The translations under genes and the position numbers were made by a program. From assembly GCF_900478135.1 (NCBI RefSeq), contig NZ_LS483470.1, positions 62,001-126,000 on the forward strand: a DNA stretch of 64,000 nucleotides. The letters run 5' to 3'. Origin of the DNA: Leminorella richardii (GTDB taxonomy: Bacteria; Pseudomonadota; Gammaproteobacteria; Enterobacterales; Enterobacteriaceae). Positions 20,470-28,710 of this stretch are shown here, in pieces. The notes under the pieces were generated by a model, which worked only from the letters and a program-made list of their open reading frames with translations, was not told the DNA's origin and made no database searches. The number at the start of each line of letters is the position of its first letter. Position 1 is the stretch's first letter.

Positions 20470-21912
20470 ATGGAACATAATAATTTCCTGGTGTGGTTTT
20501 TCCTCTACGCAGGCTGCATGATGCTGGTGGGATGGTATGTGACACGCCACCAGAAAACCGGCGAAGACTTTATTCTGGGCGGTCGTAAGCTGCCAATGCT
20601 GCTGACGCTGGGTTCAACGGTCGGTACGATGGTTGGCACTGGCTCTAGTATCGGTGCGGTTAGCTTTGGCTATGCCAACGGCTGGGCGGGCATGCTGTAC
20701 GGCATCGGCGGCGCAACGGGCATTTTGTTGACCGCGTGGCTGTTCGGCCCCGTCAGAAACATGCGCTTCATGACCATGAGCGAAGAGATTTGCTATTACA
20801 CCGGCGGCAGCAAGATCGTCAAAAACCTGGTGGCGTTGCTGATTTTCCTGGCCTCTATCGGCTGGCTGGGCGCGCACATTCTGGGTGGTGGTCTGTATCT
20901 GGCCTGGGCGGCGGATATTGATATTAACGTGGCTAAGATTATCGTTGCCGTTGGCTTTATTTTCTACGTCGGTATCGGCGGCTATAAGGCGGTATCGTGG
21001 ATCGATACGCTACAGTCTATCGTGTTATTCCTCGGCTTTATCGTACTGGCGGTGATGTCAGTCAGCTACGTCGGCGGCTGGGACACAGTGGTAGCCAACA
21101 CCGATCCGAAGGCCTTTACGCTGTTTGGTGTGGGTAAACTCGGTGTAATGCCTGCTATTTCGCTGTCGATTGTTATCGGCATCGGCGTGTTGGCGACGCC
21201 CTCCTACCGCCAGCGTATTTACTCTGCGGCGTCTACTAAGGCGATTCGTCAGTCATTCGTGATTACTGGCCTGCTGTACATGGGCTTTTCCTTCCTGCCG
21301 GCGATTATCGGTATGGCGACTCACGTGATGAACCCGAACCTTGAGAACCCGAGCTTTGCCTTCCTGTATGCGACCAACTCTCTGCCTTACGTGCTGGCGA
21401 TGGTTGTACTGATTGCAGGGATGTCCGCTAACATGTCGTCAGGCAGTTCTGATGCTATTGCCGGGGTGTCTATCATTCTGCGCGACATCTACACCATGAT
21501 CACCGGCAAGATGCCGCCGCCGGAAAAGGCTATCGGTCTGTCTCGCCTCTTCTTGCTGTGCGTTATCGCTCTGGCGCTGGTGTTTGCTCTGACGTCTAAC
21601 GACATCATCGGCTATATCACCAAGATGATTTCGATGATTATGTCCGGTATGTGTGTGACTGTTTTGCTGGGTAAGTTCTGGCACCGCTTCAACTGGCAGG
21701 GCTGCATCGCGGCGCTGTTGGGCGGCAGCATGACTTCACTGTCTGTTATTCTGACGCCTGCCTGGTCGGCTGCGCTGGGTAACCCGGTTGTGCCTGCTCT
21801 GGCGGTAAGTCTGGTGGCTGCGGTAGTGGTTACACTGGTTACACCGAAGAATAAGCTGAGCCGTGAAGAAGTACTGAAGATGATCACTGACGAGCGTGAG
21901 AATACTAAATAA
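20470..21912 (+). CDS. Sodium:solute symporter (SSS family)
   Basis: Inner-membrane secondary transporter of 480 residues expected to bring in the operon's substrate with sodium. About 13 hydrophobic helices are visible, starting with FLVWFFLYAGCMMLVGWYVT. SSS hallmarks include the early TGEDFILGGRKLP loop, GSTVGTMVGTGSSIGAV in TM1-2 and the glycine-rich IGGYKAVSWIDTLQ. The closest named relatives cannot be chosen by eye. It is 34 bp after RidA and 82 bp before the dehydratase. Being the only transporter in the operon, it probably carries an acylated amino acid or amino sugar acid. Confidence 0.9.
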   Translation: MEHNNFLVWFFLYAGCMMLVGWYVTRHQKTGEDFILGGRKLPMLLTLGSTVGTMVGTGSSIGAVSFGYANGWAGMLYGIGGATGILLTAWLFGPVRNMRFMTMSEEICYYTGGSKIVKNLVALLIFLASIGWLGAHILGGGLYLAWAADIDINVAKIIVAVGFIFYVGIGGYKAVSWIDTLQSIVLFLGFIVLAVMSVSYVGGWDTVVANTDPKAFTLFGVGKLGVMPAISLSIVIGIGVLATPSYRQRIYSAASTKAIRQSFVITGLLYMGFSFLPAIIGMATHVMNPNLENPSFAFLYATNSLPYVLAMVVLIAGMSANMSSGSSDAIAGVSIILRDIYTMITGKMPPPEKAIGLSRLFLLCVIALALVFALTSNDIIGYITKMISMIMSGMCVTVLLGKFWHRFNWQGCIAALLGGSMTSLSVILTPAWSAALGNPVVPALAVSLVAAVVVTLVTPKNKLSREEVLKMITDERENTK

Positions 21913-21938
21913 GGCGGCGGAACGTATTTCGTCTTAAT

Positions 21939-21962
21939 GCCGAGGGGGTTAAACCCCTCGGC
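21939..21962 (+). terminator. Intercistronic hairpin between symporter and dehydratase
   Basis: GCCGAGGGG (21939-21947) pairs with CCCCTCGGC (21954-21962). No T-tract follows, so it more likely stabilises the upstream message or partly attenuates the last gene than ends the operon. Confidence 0.5.
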
Positions 21963-21994
21963 GTGCGCGTTTAAGGAACAGAGAGGAAAACAGA

Positions 21995-23248
21995 ATGAAA
22001 GCGGCCAATACACTGCCCGTTAATGCAGAGCACAAGGCAGCGGCGCTGCCGGCAACGCCTGAAAAGATTAACGTCATTGATGAAGACGTCTGCCTGCCCG
22101 TCGCGATCGTTAAGGCAAAGGCGCTGGACAACAACATTCGCTGGATGCAGCGCTATGCCGCCAGCAGCGGCGTTTCTCTGGCACCTCACGGTAAAACCAC
22201 CATGACGCCGGCGATTTTTCGCCGTCAGGTTGAAGCGGGCGCGTGGGGGATCGGCGTCGGCACGGCCTTTCAGGCCAAGGTGGCGATAGAAGCGGGTGTG
22301 CCGAACATCATTATGGCTAACCAGCTGGTGGGTAAGGCCAATATCCGGCTGGTCTCCCAATTAATGAAGCACTCAGCGGTGCCGATTTACTGCTGTGTGG
22401 ATAGCGAGACCAACGCTCGCCAGCTGTCGGACTACTTCGCCTCTCAGGGGCAGAAGATGCGAGTGCTGCTGGAGCTGGGTGTGTCCGGCGGCCGCTGCGG
22501 CTGTCGTACTGAAGAAGAGGCCTACGCGCTGGCGGCGCTAATTCGCCAACTGCCGGGCCTGACGCTGTCCGGCATAGAGTTCTATGAAGGGGTTATTCAC
22601 AGCGACGACGAGCAGGCCGATCTAGCAACTATCGACGCTTTCCTGAAGCGGGTACTGACCGTGACCCAGCGACTGGCTGCCGACGGCGCGTTTGCTGACG
22701 TCAACGAAGCGCTGCTGACCGGTGCGGGCTCGGTGTGGTACGACGTGGTGTGTCGGCAGTTAAAACAGGCCGAGCTGCCAACCGGTTTTCGCTATGTGAT
22801 CCGCCCCGGCTGCTACATCACCCACGATCGCGGCGTGTACCAGCAGGCGCAGGACGCGCTGAGGGCTCGGGATCCGCTGTCCTGCGATTTAGGGGGCGAT
22901 CTGGCTTCCGCTCTGGAGCTGGTGGCCTGCGTTCAGTCACTACCGGAGCCTGGGCTGGCGATTTTAGGCTTTGGCAAGCGCGATGTGGCCTTTGATACCG
23001 GCCTGCCGCAGCCGATTGCCCTTTATCGCGACGGTAAGAAACTGCCGTTTGAGGCGGATTCTGCCCATACGGAAAACCTGATGGACCAGCACGCCATGCT
23101 GCGCTACGGCAAAGGCCTGACGCTCAAGGTTGGCGATCTGTTGGTGTTCGGCACCTCCCACCCGTGCATTACCTTCGACAAGTGGAAAACCATTTATCTG
23201 GTGGATGAGGACTATAGCGTGCTGGAGTCTATGGAGACGGCGTTTTAG
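21995..23248 (+). CDS. Fold-type III PLP D-amino-acid dehydratase/deaminase (DSD1-like)
   Basis: A 417-residue member of the alanine-racemase-fold PLP enzymes that includes eukaryotic D-serine dehydratase and D-threo-3-hydroxyaspartate dehydratase. The Schiff-base lysine is K67 in LAPHGKTTMTP. The C-terminal metal ligands of this family appear as H389 and C391 in GTSHPCITF. Such enzymes remove a 3-hydroxyl and the 2-amino group from D-3-hydroxy amino acids, giving a 2-keto-3-deoxy acid and ammonia through an enamine. In this operon a 2-amino-2-deoxy-aldonate would give exactly the keto-deoxy acid used by the kinase. D-serine or D-threonine are simpler alternative substrates. It is the last gene of the operon. 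Confidence 0.88.
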   Translation: MKAANTLPVNAEHKAAALPATPEKINVIDEDVCLPVAIVKAKALDNNIRWMQRYAASSGVSLAPHGKTTMTPAIFRRQVEAGAWGIGVGTAFQAKVAIEAGVPNIIMANQLVGKANIRLVSQLMKHSAVPIYCCVDSETNARQLSDYFASQGQKMRVLLELGVSGGRCGCRTEEEAYALAALIRQLPGLTLSGIEFYEGVIHSDDEQADLATIDAFLKRVLTVTQRLAADGAFADVNEALLTGAGSVWYDVVCRQLKQAELPTGFRYVIRPGCYITHDRGVYQQAQDALRARDPLSCDLGGDLASALELVACVQSLPEPGLAILGFGKRDVAFDTGLPQPIALYRDGKKLPFEADSAHTENLMDQHAMLRYGKGLTLKVGDLLVFGTSHPCITFDKWKTIYLVDEDYSVLESMETAF

Positions 23249-23268
23249 TTCAGCATTCTAGTTGGGGA

Positions 23269-23290
23269 TGGCGCATCGGCTGGTGCGCCA
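23269..23290 (+). terminator. Likely terminator of the amino-sugar-acid operon
   Basis: TGGCGCA (23269-23275) pairs with TGCGCCA (23284-23290), 20 bp past the last stop; only a short, mixed T-rich tail follows. Confidence 0.5.
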
Positions 23291-23670
23291 TAAATAGGTT
23301 CTGTTCGCAACGTGTTAAAGTTCAGTTCATTCATTTTTAAGAAGCATAGGAAAGTAGGTGGCGTGCGCTCTGCATAAATAGATCGCATTTCCCAATATTG
23401 TTAAAACTTAGCAAAATTGTCAGTGGTATTTTAGCTGCGGAGTGTGCCGCATTAGCCAGTGGGGAAATAGCAGCTTTAGGTTACTCGATGAAGCAAGAAC
23501 CTGATGGGGGGCAGATTTCGGGCTGAACACAGTAGCAATCCTTGCCCTAGAGGTTGAGTTGGATATTAAATTCAGCAGCGGCTAGCAATAACTGCGACTG
23601 TGGCGATTAATGTTAAAGCCTTAGCGATTTTCATACAATTCACTGGATTAGATAAATTCAACCTTTTGAT
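23291..23670. other. Spacer with possible decayed coding sequence
   Basis: This 380-bp stretch separates the catabolic operon from the AT-rich island. A plus-strand frame near 23400-23516 reads like protein (VSGILAAECAALASGEIAAL) but lacks a start and ends at a stop within 45 codons. A second fragment follows in another frame. I do not recognise a family; it may be a worn gene remnant marking the island edge. Confidence 0.35.
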
Positions 23671-23700
23671 ATCCTCCTCATCATTTAGGGAGAGGAGGAT
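23671..23700. terminator. Inverted repeat after the autotransporter gene
   Basis: ATCCTCCTC (23671-23679) pairs with GAGGAGGAT (23692-23700), a perfect 9-bp stem 16 bp past the autotransporter stop (minus strand). The T-tract is poor on both strands. Confidence 0.5.
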
Positions 23701-23715
23701 GTCTACAATTACAAA

Positions 23716-26238
23716 CTAAAATCGGTAAGAGTAACTAATACCAACCTGAGCGGCATCTCCCCGATAGTCTGTTTGTTGCCAGCCTAACTGCACTCTAAAT
23801 ACCGAACTATTTGTAGGGGTTACGTTTATACCGACATAGCTATATGGCCGTATTGCATTCATTTTCCCCTTCGAATAAGTATAGGCACCTATATAATCAA
23901 TTTTTCCACTAAAGGCATCTTGCTGACTGGCTAGCTTGATATTTGTTCCTAAGCCACCATCCAAACTCAGACTATTATTTAAGACATATTTTACATCCAT
24001 TCCTAATTGCAAGTCTGTTTGCCTATTTCCCATTCTGCCATAAGTCGCAGGAAACTCTGCCTGAGTTCTTTCTGTATAACCGTCACGAGTAATGTATGTG
24101 TGTACTATCGATGCTACTGGGCCAGTTTGTAAGCGTTCACCGAGATTCATTGTATAGCCCGTTGATAATCGAGCTTGATAGCCTTTTATTTTTGAATCAC
24201 CTTTACCCGCTTCTGTGTTAGCCAGCTTATCTCGAGTAATTTGAATATTTTGACTTAAAAAAGCACCTGATAATTCTACATGCAATCCGCTTTCATCCTT
24301 GTTGGGTTGATAACGCACATATGCACTTACTCCCGGTTTCACATTACCGCGAGTGTCATAGTTATCCATCAACATAGTATGATTGGTAAAATTAATGGCT
24401 CCACCCATTATCCAACTTTCCTCAGGAAACCTGAGTGCGCCAAAAATACCTGTCGCGACACGATGGTTACTGTGCACACTATCAAGCTGACTGAATATTC
24501 CAACGCAGCGATCTTCGCTTCCCAATTGGCAACGACTATCATTTAGGGTGGTTAAAGCACTTTGATACAAACCTAATACCTTAAATCCTCTGTTTGCAGT
24601 ATCACCCATTGCCTCATTACTATTATCTCTATCAACGATGATAACTTCTGGTGGCAATACTGGACCTGTTGGGTCTGTTGGGTCTGTTGGGTCTGTTGGG
24701 TCTGTTGGGTCTGTTGGGTCTGTTGGGTCTGTCGGTATTTTCAACTTCCAAATAACAGAATGGGTGTGCTCATCGTCAGTAAGTGAATATCCAGTAATTA
24801 TATGGCCGTCAGCAGAAATACTTGAGGCTCTCGAGTACCCGGTATTATCCGCCCTCAGAGTCCCTAAATCGATCATTTTGCTATCACCTTCTATATGCAG
24901 GAAGGCATGATCCTGAATATATGTACCAATAGGGGGAATGTCACTATCAGAGTACCCCACCACTACGCGACCATCGGCAGAGACCGCTTTAGCATAAGAG
25001 ACTCCGGAATTATTCGACCTCAGGGTCCCAAGGTCGGTCATCTTGCTGTCACCCTCGTTATACCGGAAGGCATGAGTAAAACCAGTGTCAGTCATAGCAG
25101 TCCCCACTACTACGCGACTGTCGGCTGCGATCATAGCAATACTCGAGTTACCGGTATTATTCGCCTTCAGGGTCCCAAGGTCGGTCATCTTGCTGTCACC
25201 CTCATTATGCCAGAAGGCATGAGTAAACCCAGCGTCATTAATAGAAGTCCCCACCACTACGCGACCATCGGCAGAGACTGCTTGAGCAGAAGAAGAGCCG
25301 GTATTATCCGCCTTCAGGCTCCCAAGGTCGGTCATCTTACTGTCACCCTCGTTATACCGGAAGGCATGAGTATCACCAGTGTCAGTCAAAGCAGCCCCCA
25401 CCACTACGCGACCATCGGCAGAGACTGCTTGAGCAGAAGAGGAGCCGGTATTATTCGCCTTCAGGGTCCCAAGGTCGGTCATCTTGCTGTCACCCTCGTT
25501 ATGCCGGAAGGCATGAGTAAAACCAGAGTCAGTCGAAGCAGCCCCCACCACTACGCGACCATCGGCAGAGACTGCTTGAGCAGAAGAGGAGCCGGTATTA
25601 TCCGCCTTCAGGGTCCCAAGGTCGGTCATCTTGCTGTCACCCTCGTTATGCCGGAAGGCATGAGTATCACCAGTGTCAGTCGTAGCAGTCCCCACCACCA
25701 CGCGACCATCGGCAGAGACCGCTTTAGCAGAAGAGGAGCCTGTATTATCCGCCTTCAGGGTCCCAAGGTCAGTCATCTTGCTGTCACCCTCGTTATACCG
25801 GAAGGCATGAGTATTACTACTAGAATAAGTAGAAAAACCTATCACCACGCGACCGTCAGCGGAGACATGATAGTTAGTAATGCCATTGGGATAATAAGAT
25901 TCTCCTGCATTATTCTCCTCTAGAGTCCCAAGGTCGTTAATTTCAACTTCGTAAACGTTATTACCAAGATTGATAGTTCCCGTACTGTTATAGGGATTTA
26001 TTACTCCATAGAGGTTTCCTGACCCATCGTCCATGTTAGCAATGATTCTGTCATCGTCGTTAACTGTAATATTTGAGCCGTATTGACTACCAATATCAGC
26101 GGCCTGTGTAGGCTGCAATAAAATAGCTGAGCTAAGGCTAAGAAAGCTAATCGCCAATAAATGACGTTGCGGTGAATGTTTTTTAAATTTAGAGAGATAA
26201 GAAAAATTAAACTCCCTATTGTGTAAGTTAATATCCAT
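23716..26238 (-). CDS. HAF-repeat autotransporter (type V secretion)
   Basis: Predicted surface protein of 840 residues. Order: an extended signal peptide (about 1-46, ending LLQPTQA-A); a short linker; eight HAF-family repeats (residues 101-502, most 49 residues long, consensus TDLGTLKADNTGSSSAQAVS then ADGRVVVG and THAFRHNEGDSKM); a Pro-Thr-Asp linker of seven DPT triplets; and an outer-membrane beta-barrel of about 270 residues ending in the classic aromatic YSYRF. HAF repeats probably fold as a beta-propeller or solenoid; adhesion is a reasonable guess, but ligand and role are unknown. Base composition is lower in GC than the flanking core genes, suggesting acquisition. An InsA-like gene lies 55 bp upstream on the same strand. 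Confidence 0.9.
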   Translation of the reverse strand: MDINLHNREFNFSYLSKFKKHSPQRHLLAISFLSLSSAILLQPTQAADIGSQYGSNITVNDDDRIIANMDDGSGNLYGVINPYNSTGTINLGNNVYEVEINDLGTLEENNAGESYYPNGITNYHVSADGRVVIGFSTYSSSNTHAFRYNEGDSKMTDLGTLKADNTGSSSAKAVSADGRVVVGTATTDTGDTHAFRHNEGDSKMTDLGTLKADNTGSSSAQAVSADGRVVVGAASTDSGFTHAFRHNEGDSKMTDLGTLKANNTGSSSAQAVSADGRVVVGAALTDTGDTHAFRYNEGDSKMTDLGSLKADNTGSSSAQAVSADGRVVVGTSINDAGFTHAFWHNEGDSKMTDLGTLKANNTGNSSIAMIAADSRVVVGTAMTDTGFTHAFRYNEGDSKMTDLGTLRSNNSGVSYAKAVSADGRVVVGYSDSDIPPIGTYIQDHAFLHIEGDSKMIDLGTLRADNTGYSRASSISADGHIITGYSLTDDEHTHSVIWKLKIPTDPTDPTDPTDPTDPTDPTDPTGPVLPPEVIIVDRDNSNEAMGDTANRGFKVLGLYQSALTTLNDSRCQLGSEDRCVGIFSQLDSVHSNHRVATGIFGALRFPEESWIMGGAINFTNHTMLMDNYDTRGNVKPGVSAYVRYQPNKDESGLHVELSGAFLSQNIQITRDKLANTEAGKGDSKIKGYQARLSTGYTMNLGERLQTGPVASIVHTYITRDGYTERTQAEFPATYGRMGNRQTDLQLGMDVKYVLNNSLSLDGGLGTNIKLASQQDAFSGKIDYIGAYTYSKGKMNAIRPYSYVGINVTPTNSSVFRVQLGWQQTDYRGDAAQVGISYSYRF
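24662..24733 (-). repeat. 9-bp tandem repeats encoding the DPT linker
   Basis: Seven consecutive copies of GGGTCTGTT (plus strand; last copy ends GTC) at 24671-24733, preceded by a variant copy. Slippage would change linker length by three residues per copy without breaking the frame. Confidence 0.9.
24734..25938 (-). repeat. 147-bp tandem repeats encoding HAF units
   Basis: Eight units; the middle five are exactly 147 bp (49 codons) and nearly identical in DNA. For example, the segment CGCGACCATCGGCAGAGAC recurs about every 147 bp from 25260 to 25702. This similarity implies recent duplication or gene conversion and makes copy-number change likely. Confidence 0.88.
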
Positions 26239-26293
26239 AATATTCCTTTTTTATGTGATTAAAAAAAATTCTATCTCTTTGTTTATGATGTTA

Positions 26294-26572
26294 TTAACGA
26301 AAGTATTTAGAGTTAAATAAATATCCACTAACTATGTTGGCATTAATTTTCAATAAGTTAGAAATATATGTCGCATCATATCCTTCATCAAATAATTTTC
26401 TTATCTGTAAAATAACACTCCTTTCATTTCCCTGGTAAATATAATTAACTTGAAACGTTTTTTTACAGAAGGCGCAATAATAACGCTGATAACCAGAACG
26501 AGCATATCCATATTTTCGTACTTGAATGTTACTATTGCAATAGCAGCAGATTGGATTTATTTTTCTACTCAT
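26294..26572 (-). CDS. Orphan IS1 InsA-like zinc-finger/HTH protein
   Basis: Small protein of about 92 residues from ATG 26572 (in-frame starts reach 26623). It resembles InsA of IS1, the DNA-binding repressor/end-binding part of the transposase. Shared features are an N-terminal CxxC pair (CCYC), GYARSGYQRYYCAFCKKTF matching InsA's zinc-finger core, then a helix-turn-helix-like segment (LFDEGYDATYISNLLKINAN). No InsB frame, IS1 ends or target duplication were seen. It is strongly AT-rich and 55 bp upstream of the autotransporter on the same strand. It may be a domesticated regulator of that gene or just an IS fragment. Confidence 0.65.
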   Translation of the reverse strand: MSRKINPICCYCNSNIQVRKYGYARSGYQRYYCAFCKKTFQVNYIYQGNERSVILQIRKLFDEGYDATYISNLLKINANIVSGYLFNSKYFR

Positions 26573-26705
26573 TTTCATCTTATTAACAACCATTTTTTCA
26601 ATGTTCATATAATTAACAATCAATGTCTTTAAAATAAAAATTACATTTTATAGTAAATGTTAAAGACGTATTTATAGATGTATAAAATCTCTTAAATGGC
26701 TAGAA

Positions 26706-27140
26706 CTACTGTAACTGAACGTTATCCTTGAAAATATTCTTTTCATAGTACAACCTTGTTACATAGATATTACTTATAATGTATCCCTTGTTTTCTACAT
26801 GTTTAATGAAATCAGATGGAAGATTAATAGAATTTAACTTTTGCTGTAACAATTTCATTACTTGCCATAATCGTGAATTAGAAGATCTTAAATTATATTT
26901 ATCCCAAACATTAATCATAATGCTTTTATTAGATACAATAGACTCGTTAGCATTTTCTATTAAAAAAACCAATAGACGCATCATTGTTTTACGTAAAACT
27001 GTAAATTTGTTGCCATCATTATTTGAAATAATACAATTAATAATGTCTATCTGAATTCCATTGTTATCTAAAAGTGAGTTTTTGAATCGGACATAATATC
27101 CAAATACGTTATCAACAACTAATTTATTGACATTATTCAT
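26706..27140 (-). CDS. Winged-helix (ToxR/OmpR-type) regulator without membrane anchor
   Basis: Protein of 144 residues whose middle part (about 48-125) fits the Trans_reg_C winged helix: FTVLRKTMMRLLVFLIENAN, then SNKSIMINVWDKY, then SRLWQVMKLLQQKLNS, closing with the wing IKHVENKGYIIS. It lacks a receiver domain and any transmembrane segment, so it is probably a cytoplasmic DNA-binding protein. It is very AT-rich. It is upstream of the InsA-like and autotransporter genes on the same strand and could activate them. No target can be proved from sequence. Confidence 0.7.
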   Translation of the reverse strand: MNNVNKLVVDNVFGYYVRFKNSLLDNNGIQIDIINCIISNNDGNKFTVLRKTMMRLLVFLIENANESIVSNKSIMINVWDKYNLRSSNSRLWQVMKLLQQKLNSINLPSDFIKHVENKGYIISNIYVTRLYYEKNIFKDNVQLQ

Positions 27141-27720
27141 TTTTATCTCATGACTTCTTACTTTTATTCCATGTTATTCCATGGTGATTAAGGTAAAAAT
27201 AGATAATATTTATTGTCGTATAGTACAGACATGATATTAACGATTTCAAAAAAAAATAAAATAAACATAAAAAACCTTTAAAATATAAAAAACAAAATAA
27301 AAAACTATTAAAAATACTAAAAGTAGTAAAAAAGAAAATTTACATATAAAAATGTAAAGATAAAGAAACATAATACAAGCAGCCTTCAAAAAATAACAAT
27401 AAAAACAAAAAACCATAAAATTAAAATAAAAAGAATAATATTCTAAATTTTTTGTTTTAATCATGTGTGCAATAAAAAATGAAAATAGCATAAAAAGTTG
27501 CAAGAACAATAAATCAAGGAGTGCCTGTGAATAAAGTGAAATAGCCTTATTAATATAAATAAAGAATTTTATTGTTTTTAATCATGATGATATAAAAAAT
27601 TTTTTATATCATAAAAAAATTAATCATCGCTAAAGGGCATAAATTAACAACCATAAATAGAAGTCTTTTCTCACAAAGAAAAAACAGAAATTTGATTAAC
27701 AAATTGATTTAAATAAAGTT
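27141..27720. other. Extremely A-rich intergenic segment
   Basis: About 580 bp, with 27240-27480 almost all A with scattered T, C and few G on the plus strand. An 87-codon minus-strand frame here (27246-27509) is hydrophobic only because its codons are T-rich; I do not call it. Such DNA is a typical target for H-NS-type silencing and probably includes the promoter of the winged-helix gene. Confidence 0.6.
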
Positions 27721-28548
27721 CTACAGAAGGCAGCCATTAATCTCGATGTGGCTTTTTCTAACTTTCCAATCCGAAGCTGAAAGCATGTTTTCCTGCATGT
27801 AAAAACAAACATGAAAAGCAATCCAGCTATCATTGTGTGAAGTGAAAGTGTTTGATATTGCAATCAAGATCGCAAAACTCTCACCAATGGAAGCACGCAT
27901 TCATCGTGAGACTAACTGTAAAGTAGAAAGTATCACCATCACCTTCATCCGTTCAGCTACGGGAAAATACTACACATTAATAAGTTGTGATGATGGCATG
28001 AAAGCTTCAGATAAACTTTCACTGATAGCCGAAGTGCTCGGTCTGGATATAGCGCTATGCCATCAAGTCTAATGGCAACAAGGTTGCTAACCCTCATTGC
28101 TTCATCAAAGCCAGTCGTAACGTTCGACGCAAACAAAACTCGCTGTTCCGTAAGAAAAAAGGCAGAGGAAACCACCGAAAAGCTCGTATACAAATTACTA
28201 GCGTACATGAACGGGTTGCCAGTGCCTTGCTGATTTCCAGCATAATCTCTCTCTCACACAGTTGTTGACGAAAACCAAGTGATAATTGTCGAGACTCTGA
28301 AAGTTGCAGAAAAAGGCGATCAATGGTTTGCTAGTTCGAAAAACTGTCATTGTTGCGATCACAAAATGTCAGAAATGCCGCTATATAAGCGTATTTGGCA
28401 GTGACCATAGTATGGAGTTGAGTATGATCGCGATATTAGCGCGGCAATCAACATCAACCACAAGAAAATTCTGGAATTATGTGCGGCGGGATTAGTCGCG
28501 CAATTTTCCCATGAATGCCAGCGTAAATTCGTACATAGACGATTGTAG
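27721..28548 (+). pseudogene. tnpB: Decayed TnpB (IS200/IS605 family OrfB)
   Basis: Fragments in several frames add up to a TnpB-like RNA-guided nuclease, with stops, frameshifts and an internal deletion. Pieces in order are: LQKAAINLDVAFSNF (27721 onward); ARIHRETNCKVESITITFI and GKYYTLISCDDG (the 27833-28072 frame, ending at a stop); KVANPHCFIKASRNVRRKQN and FRKKKGRGNHRKARI; VVDENQVIIVETLKV; then the zinc-ribbon half DQWFASSKNCHCCDHKMSEM and DRDISAAINIKH. About 100 N-terminal residues and the segment between the ETL motif and the zinc ribbon are missing. It cannot be functional as protein. It lies opposite to all surrounding island genes and seems to split them. Confidence 0.85.
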
Positions 28549-28589
28549 CCTGAGAAACGGAAATGCTCACCGTTTACGGCGGGGTGTCA
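28549..28589 (+). mobile_element. Remnant right end of the IS200/IS605-type element
   Basis: Just past the tnpB remnant, AAACGG (28555-28560) pairs with CCGTTT (28570-28575) around a 9-base loop, followed by a G-rich ACGGCGGGGTGTCAT. Subterminal hairpins of this type mark right ends of IS605-family elements, where the omega RNA scaffold is also encoded. The exact boundary is a guess and no left end was found. Confidence 0.45.
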
Positions 28590-28710
28590 TAAAGATTTTT
28601 TACAGCTATAGTTTTTATTTATTAAAAATATATCTATTATGAACATCAATGTATCTAAAAATTATAGTTAATTTAAAATAACATTTACATTAAATCGTAT
28701 ATTATATTTA

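Noticed and set aside
24662..24733. Phase-variation switch from the 9-bp repeats
   Set aside because: Units are multiples of three, so slippage changes length but not reading frame.
24895..25923. 342-codon open frame antisense to the autotransporter
   Set aside because: It is open only because the 147-bp repeats have no stop in this frame; its product simply mirrors the repeats.
24734..25938. CRISPR-like regular repeats
   Set aside because: Repeats are 147 bp, contiguous and coding (HAF units), with no unique spacers or cas genes.
27246..27509. 87-residue hydrophobic frame on the minus strand
   Set aside because: Arises from an A-rich plus strand (T-rich codons give F, L, Y, I); no ribosome-binding site or family.
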